Made by a program: the position numbers and the translations under genes. The notes beneath the pieces are model-generated. The model searched no databases, was not told where the DNA came from, and saw only the letters and a list, made by a program, of their open reading frames with translations. Positions 5,917-7,357 of a stretch of DNA of 7,357 nt are shown piece by piece; the first letter of the stretch is position 1; every line of letters begins with the position of its first letter. The stretch is from JAYTQQ01 sp043746635 (GTDB taxonomy: Bacteria; Bdellovibrionota; Bdellovibrionia; Bdellovibrionales; JAMPXM01): positions 1 through 7,357 of the forward strand of contig JAYTQQ010000216.1 of the NCBI GenBank assembly GCA_043746635.1. Reading direction: 5' to 3'.

Positions 5917-7357
5917 ATGACAAAAAAAATCAATTTGGCACTTTTTATTACTCTTCTGATTTTTAGTTCTCTCTTAAGGGCCGAACCTCCCTTTCTCTTG
6001 TCAAGAGAAGTGCCGACACAAATTTCACGCGTATTTGAGTTTACACTCATACAACAAGAGGCCGCCGCTCGAGGGGTTCGTGTTTGGCTTCGTGGGGAAG
6101 CTGCCGCTACATTTGGATATTACGTGAAATACGATTTCGAGCGTAGGTTAGGAGATTCTCGGTATCCTGAATCTCGATTTGATTTCGATTATACCAACAT
6201 CTTCGAGTCGACCCAGTCGCTTGAACTCGTCACAGACGCAGACACGAAAACCCTGGATGAAATGATTAAATCCTTAAAGTTTAAGCTCGAGCATCTTCAA
6301 GAGGGCACCCGTCCCAATTGGAGCCTGTCATCAGTTTACAAATTGGAGCCAGGTAACAATTCCTATTCAAATGGACTAATCGAGCTGACTTCTGGCCAAG
6401 ATCAACGAAGTGAAGAGTTACACTTAGAGCAAGATATTCAAAATGGCCTCTTGACCTTTAACAATAAAAGAAGCCCATCTACCGAATATTTTATAGAAGC
6501 GATTTTTGAGACTGTTAAAATGGCCTCAAGATTTAATGCAGATTTTGATGCTTCCACAAAGGCTGAAATAAAATCTTTGGTCGAAAGGATTGATTTTCAA
6601 GGCTTAGATTTCGGTTCACTGAATAGGCTTTCTGCGAGCGGGGTCAGAATATTTGAAAAGTCTATGAACTTGAGCGCAACTTATGAATTACTGAGACAGC
6701 TGGGTTTATTTGAAAAACTTTCGCTTTTAACTAGCGCCCATAATGAGGTTCAAAGGGGTCACGATCTAGGCTGGTGGCTTAATGCTAAACCTCTCGATTC
6801 GGGTATTGCTCGATTGGATTTCAACCAATATAAAACTCTTGGCGCCAATCGCGAAAAAGAAATTTTGCATGGAACCAGAAGTCTTGAGGCCTATGAGGCA
6901 ATAACCCGTTCTCCAATAGGTTTAGTGAACGCTGTAGGACCACTTTGGGTTTCGCCAGGCCCTTTCGGAGAGCCTGGTAATTTTCCGTTTAAGATTCGTA
7001 TGCGATTTATTAAACCCTCACAAGAAAAATTTATTGCGCGTAGAGCACTCAAGGGCTCCCGATCAATTCGAGTGGTTTGGGATCCTCTAAATTGGGATTT
7101 AATGAAATACTTGAAATTCTTATCTCTCGAATATCGTGAAAGACACACAGAAGGCTACCCAAAAAGCTCCAACTCGGAAGGGTCGTTACCAATTGACATT
7201 TTACAACTCAGACGAAAAATGCGTCGATACGTGAATTATATGACGGCGAATGAAGAGGCCGAAGCCTTACAGATAGTAAGGGAACGAATTGCAAAAATTG
7301 GTATGGGTTCTAGTATGCAAGGGCTAAGCGCCTCTCCAGTATTACAAGACATATTAA
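5917..7357 (+). CDS. exported protein with degenerate nucleotidyltransferase-like and possible ADP-ribosyltransferase-like regions, 3' end missing
   Basis: 480 residues are visible before the window edge. A Sec signal peptide is clear: MTKKIN, a hydrophobic core to residue 20, and cleavage probably after LRA at 22. Residues 50-160 recall the pol-beta nucleotidyltransferase fold of CCA-adding enzymes. GVRVWLRGEAAA (53-64) sits where the glycine-rich motif is expected, and TQSLELV (99-105) where the metal-binding D-x-D strand is expected; only E103 remains acidic. NGLIEL follows at 152-157. Residues 190-225, with ETVKMASRFNADFD and a helical tail, resemble the helical domain that follows in those enzymes. 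Residues 317-346 (LHGTRSLEAYEAI, then GPLWVSP) recall the His-Gly-Thr start of ADP-ribosyltransferase folds. All these domain calls are by eye. From memory, secreted proteins of this layout occur in Bdellovibrio-type bacteria, often with intact D-x-D. The ATG has only a distant TGAGG 14 nt upstream; no better in-frame start was found. It is divergent from the exported ABC1-like gene. Confidence 0.85.
   Translation, partial: MTKKINLALFITLLIFSSLLRAEPPFLLSREVPTQISRVFEFTLIQQEAAARGVRVWLRGEAAATFGYYVKYDFERRLGDSRYPESRFDFDYTNIFESTQSLELVTDADTKTLDEMIKSLKFKLEHLQEGTRPNWSLSSVYKLEPGNNSYSNGLIELTSGQDQRSEELHLEQDIQNGLLTFNNKRSPSTEYFIEAIFETVKMASRFNADFDASTKAEIKSLVERIDFQGLDFGSLNRLSASGVRIFEKSMNLSATYELLRQLGLFEKLSLLTSAHNEVQRGHDLGWWLNAKPLDSGIARLDFNQYKTLGANREKEILHGTRSLEAYEAITRSPIGLVNAVGPLWVSPGPFGEPGNFPFKIRMRFIKPSQEKFIARRALKGSRSIRVVWDPLNWDLMKYLKFLSLEYRERHTEGYPKSSNSEGSLPIDILQLRRKMRRYVNYMTANEEAEALQIVRERIAKIGMGSSMQGLSASPVLQDIL

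Noticed and set aside
6891..7148. Minus-strand ORF of 85 codons
   Set aside because: It lies antisense inside the exported nucleotidyltransferase-like gene, which has a coherent protein throughout; a shadow.

Overview
The window looks like a chromosomal segment from a moderately AT-rich Gram-negative bacterium. The best guess is a member of the Bdellovibrionota (Bdellovibrio-like or Oligoflexia-like). This rests on the sigma-54 regulation, on two large Sec-exported proteins with little resemblance to textbook families, and on a remembered, unverified similarity of the last gene to a family of secreted proteins in Bdellovibrio-type predators. No rRNA, tRNA, CRISPR array, insertion sequence or phage gene is visible.

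Layout. (1) 1-1161, minus strand: the first 387 residues of an NtrC-type response regulator (receiver plus sigma-54-interacting AAA+ domain), running off the left edge before its DNA-binding domain; a good -24/-12 sigma-54 promoter candidate lies just upstream. (2) 1356-2054, minus: a GNAT-like acyltransferase. (3) 2055-2299: an AT-rich divergent intergenic region with two clear inverted repeats. (4) 2300-2515, plus: a small zinc-ribbon protein that probably starts at TTG. (5) 2516-2912: a mostly non-coding stretch with one doubtful 53-codon ORF and a 9-bp inverted repeat. (6) 2913-5642, minus: a 909-residue exported protein whose C-terminal half is an ABC1/UbiB (ADCK) kinase-like domain. (7) 5643-5916: a divergent promoter region. 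(8) 5917-7357, plus: the first 480 residues of another exported protein. It has a degenerate nucleotidyltransferase-like N-terminus and a C-terminal region that may resemble ADP-ribosyltransferases; it runs off the right edge.

How they may work together. Genes 6 and 8 are divergent, share one 274-bp control region and both encode proteins with signal peptides. Both resemble nucleotide-using enzymes that normally work inside the cell, and both have lost signature residues of those enzymes. That pairing is the most unusual thing here. The response regulator may control its own transcription through sigma-54. Whether it also controls the exported pair is untested; GG-N10-GC elements occur on both sides of the divergent region, but such short matches are expected by chance.
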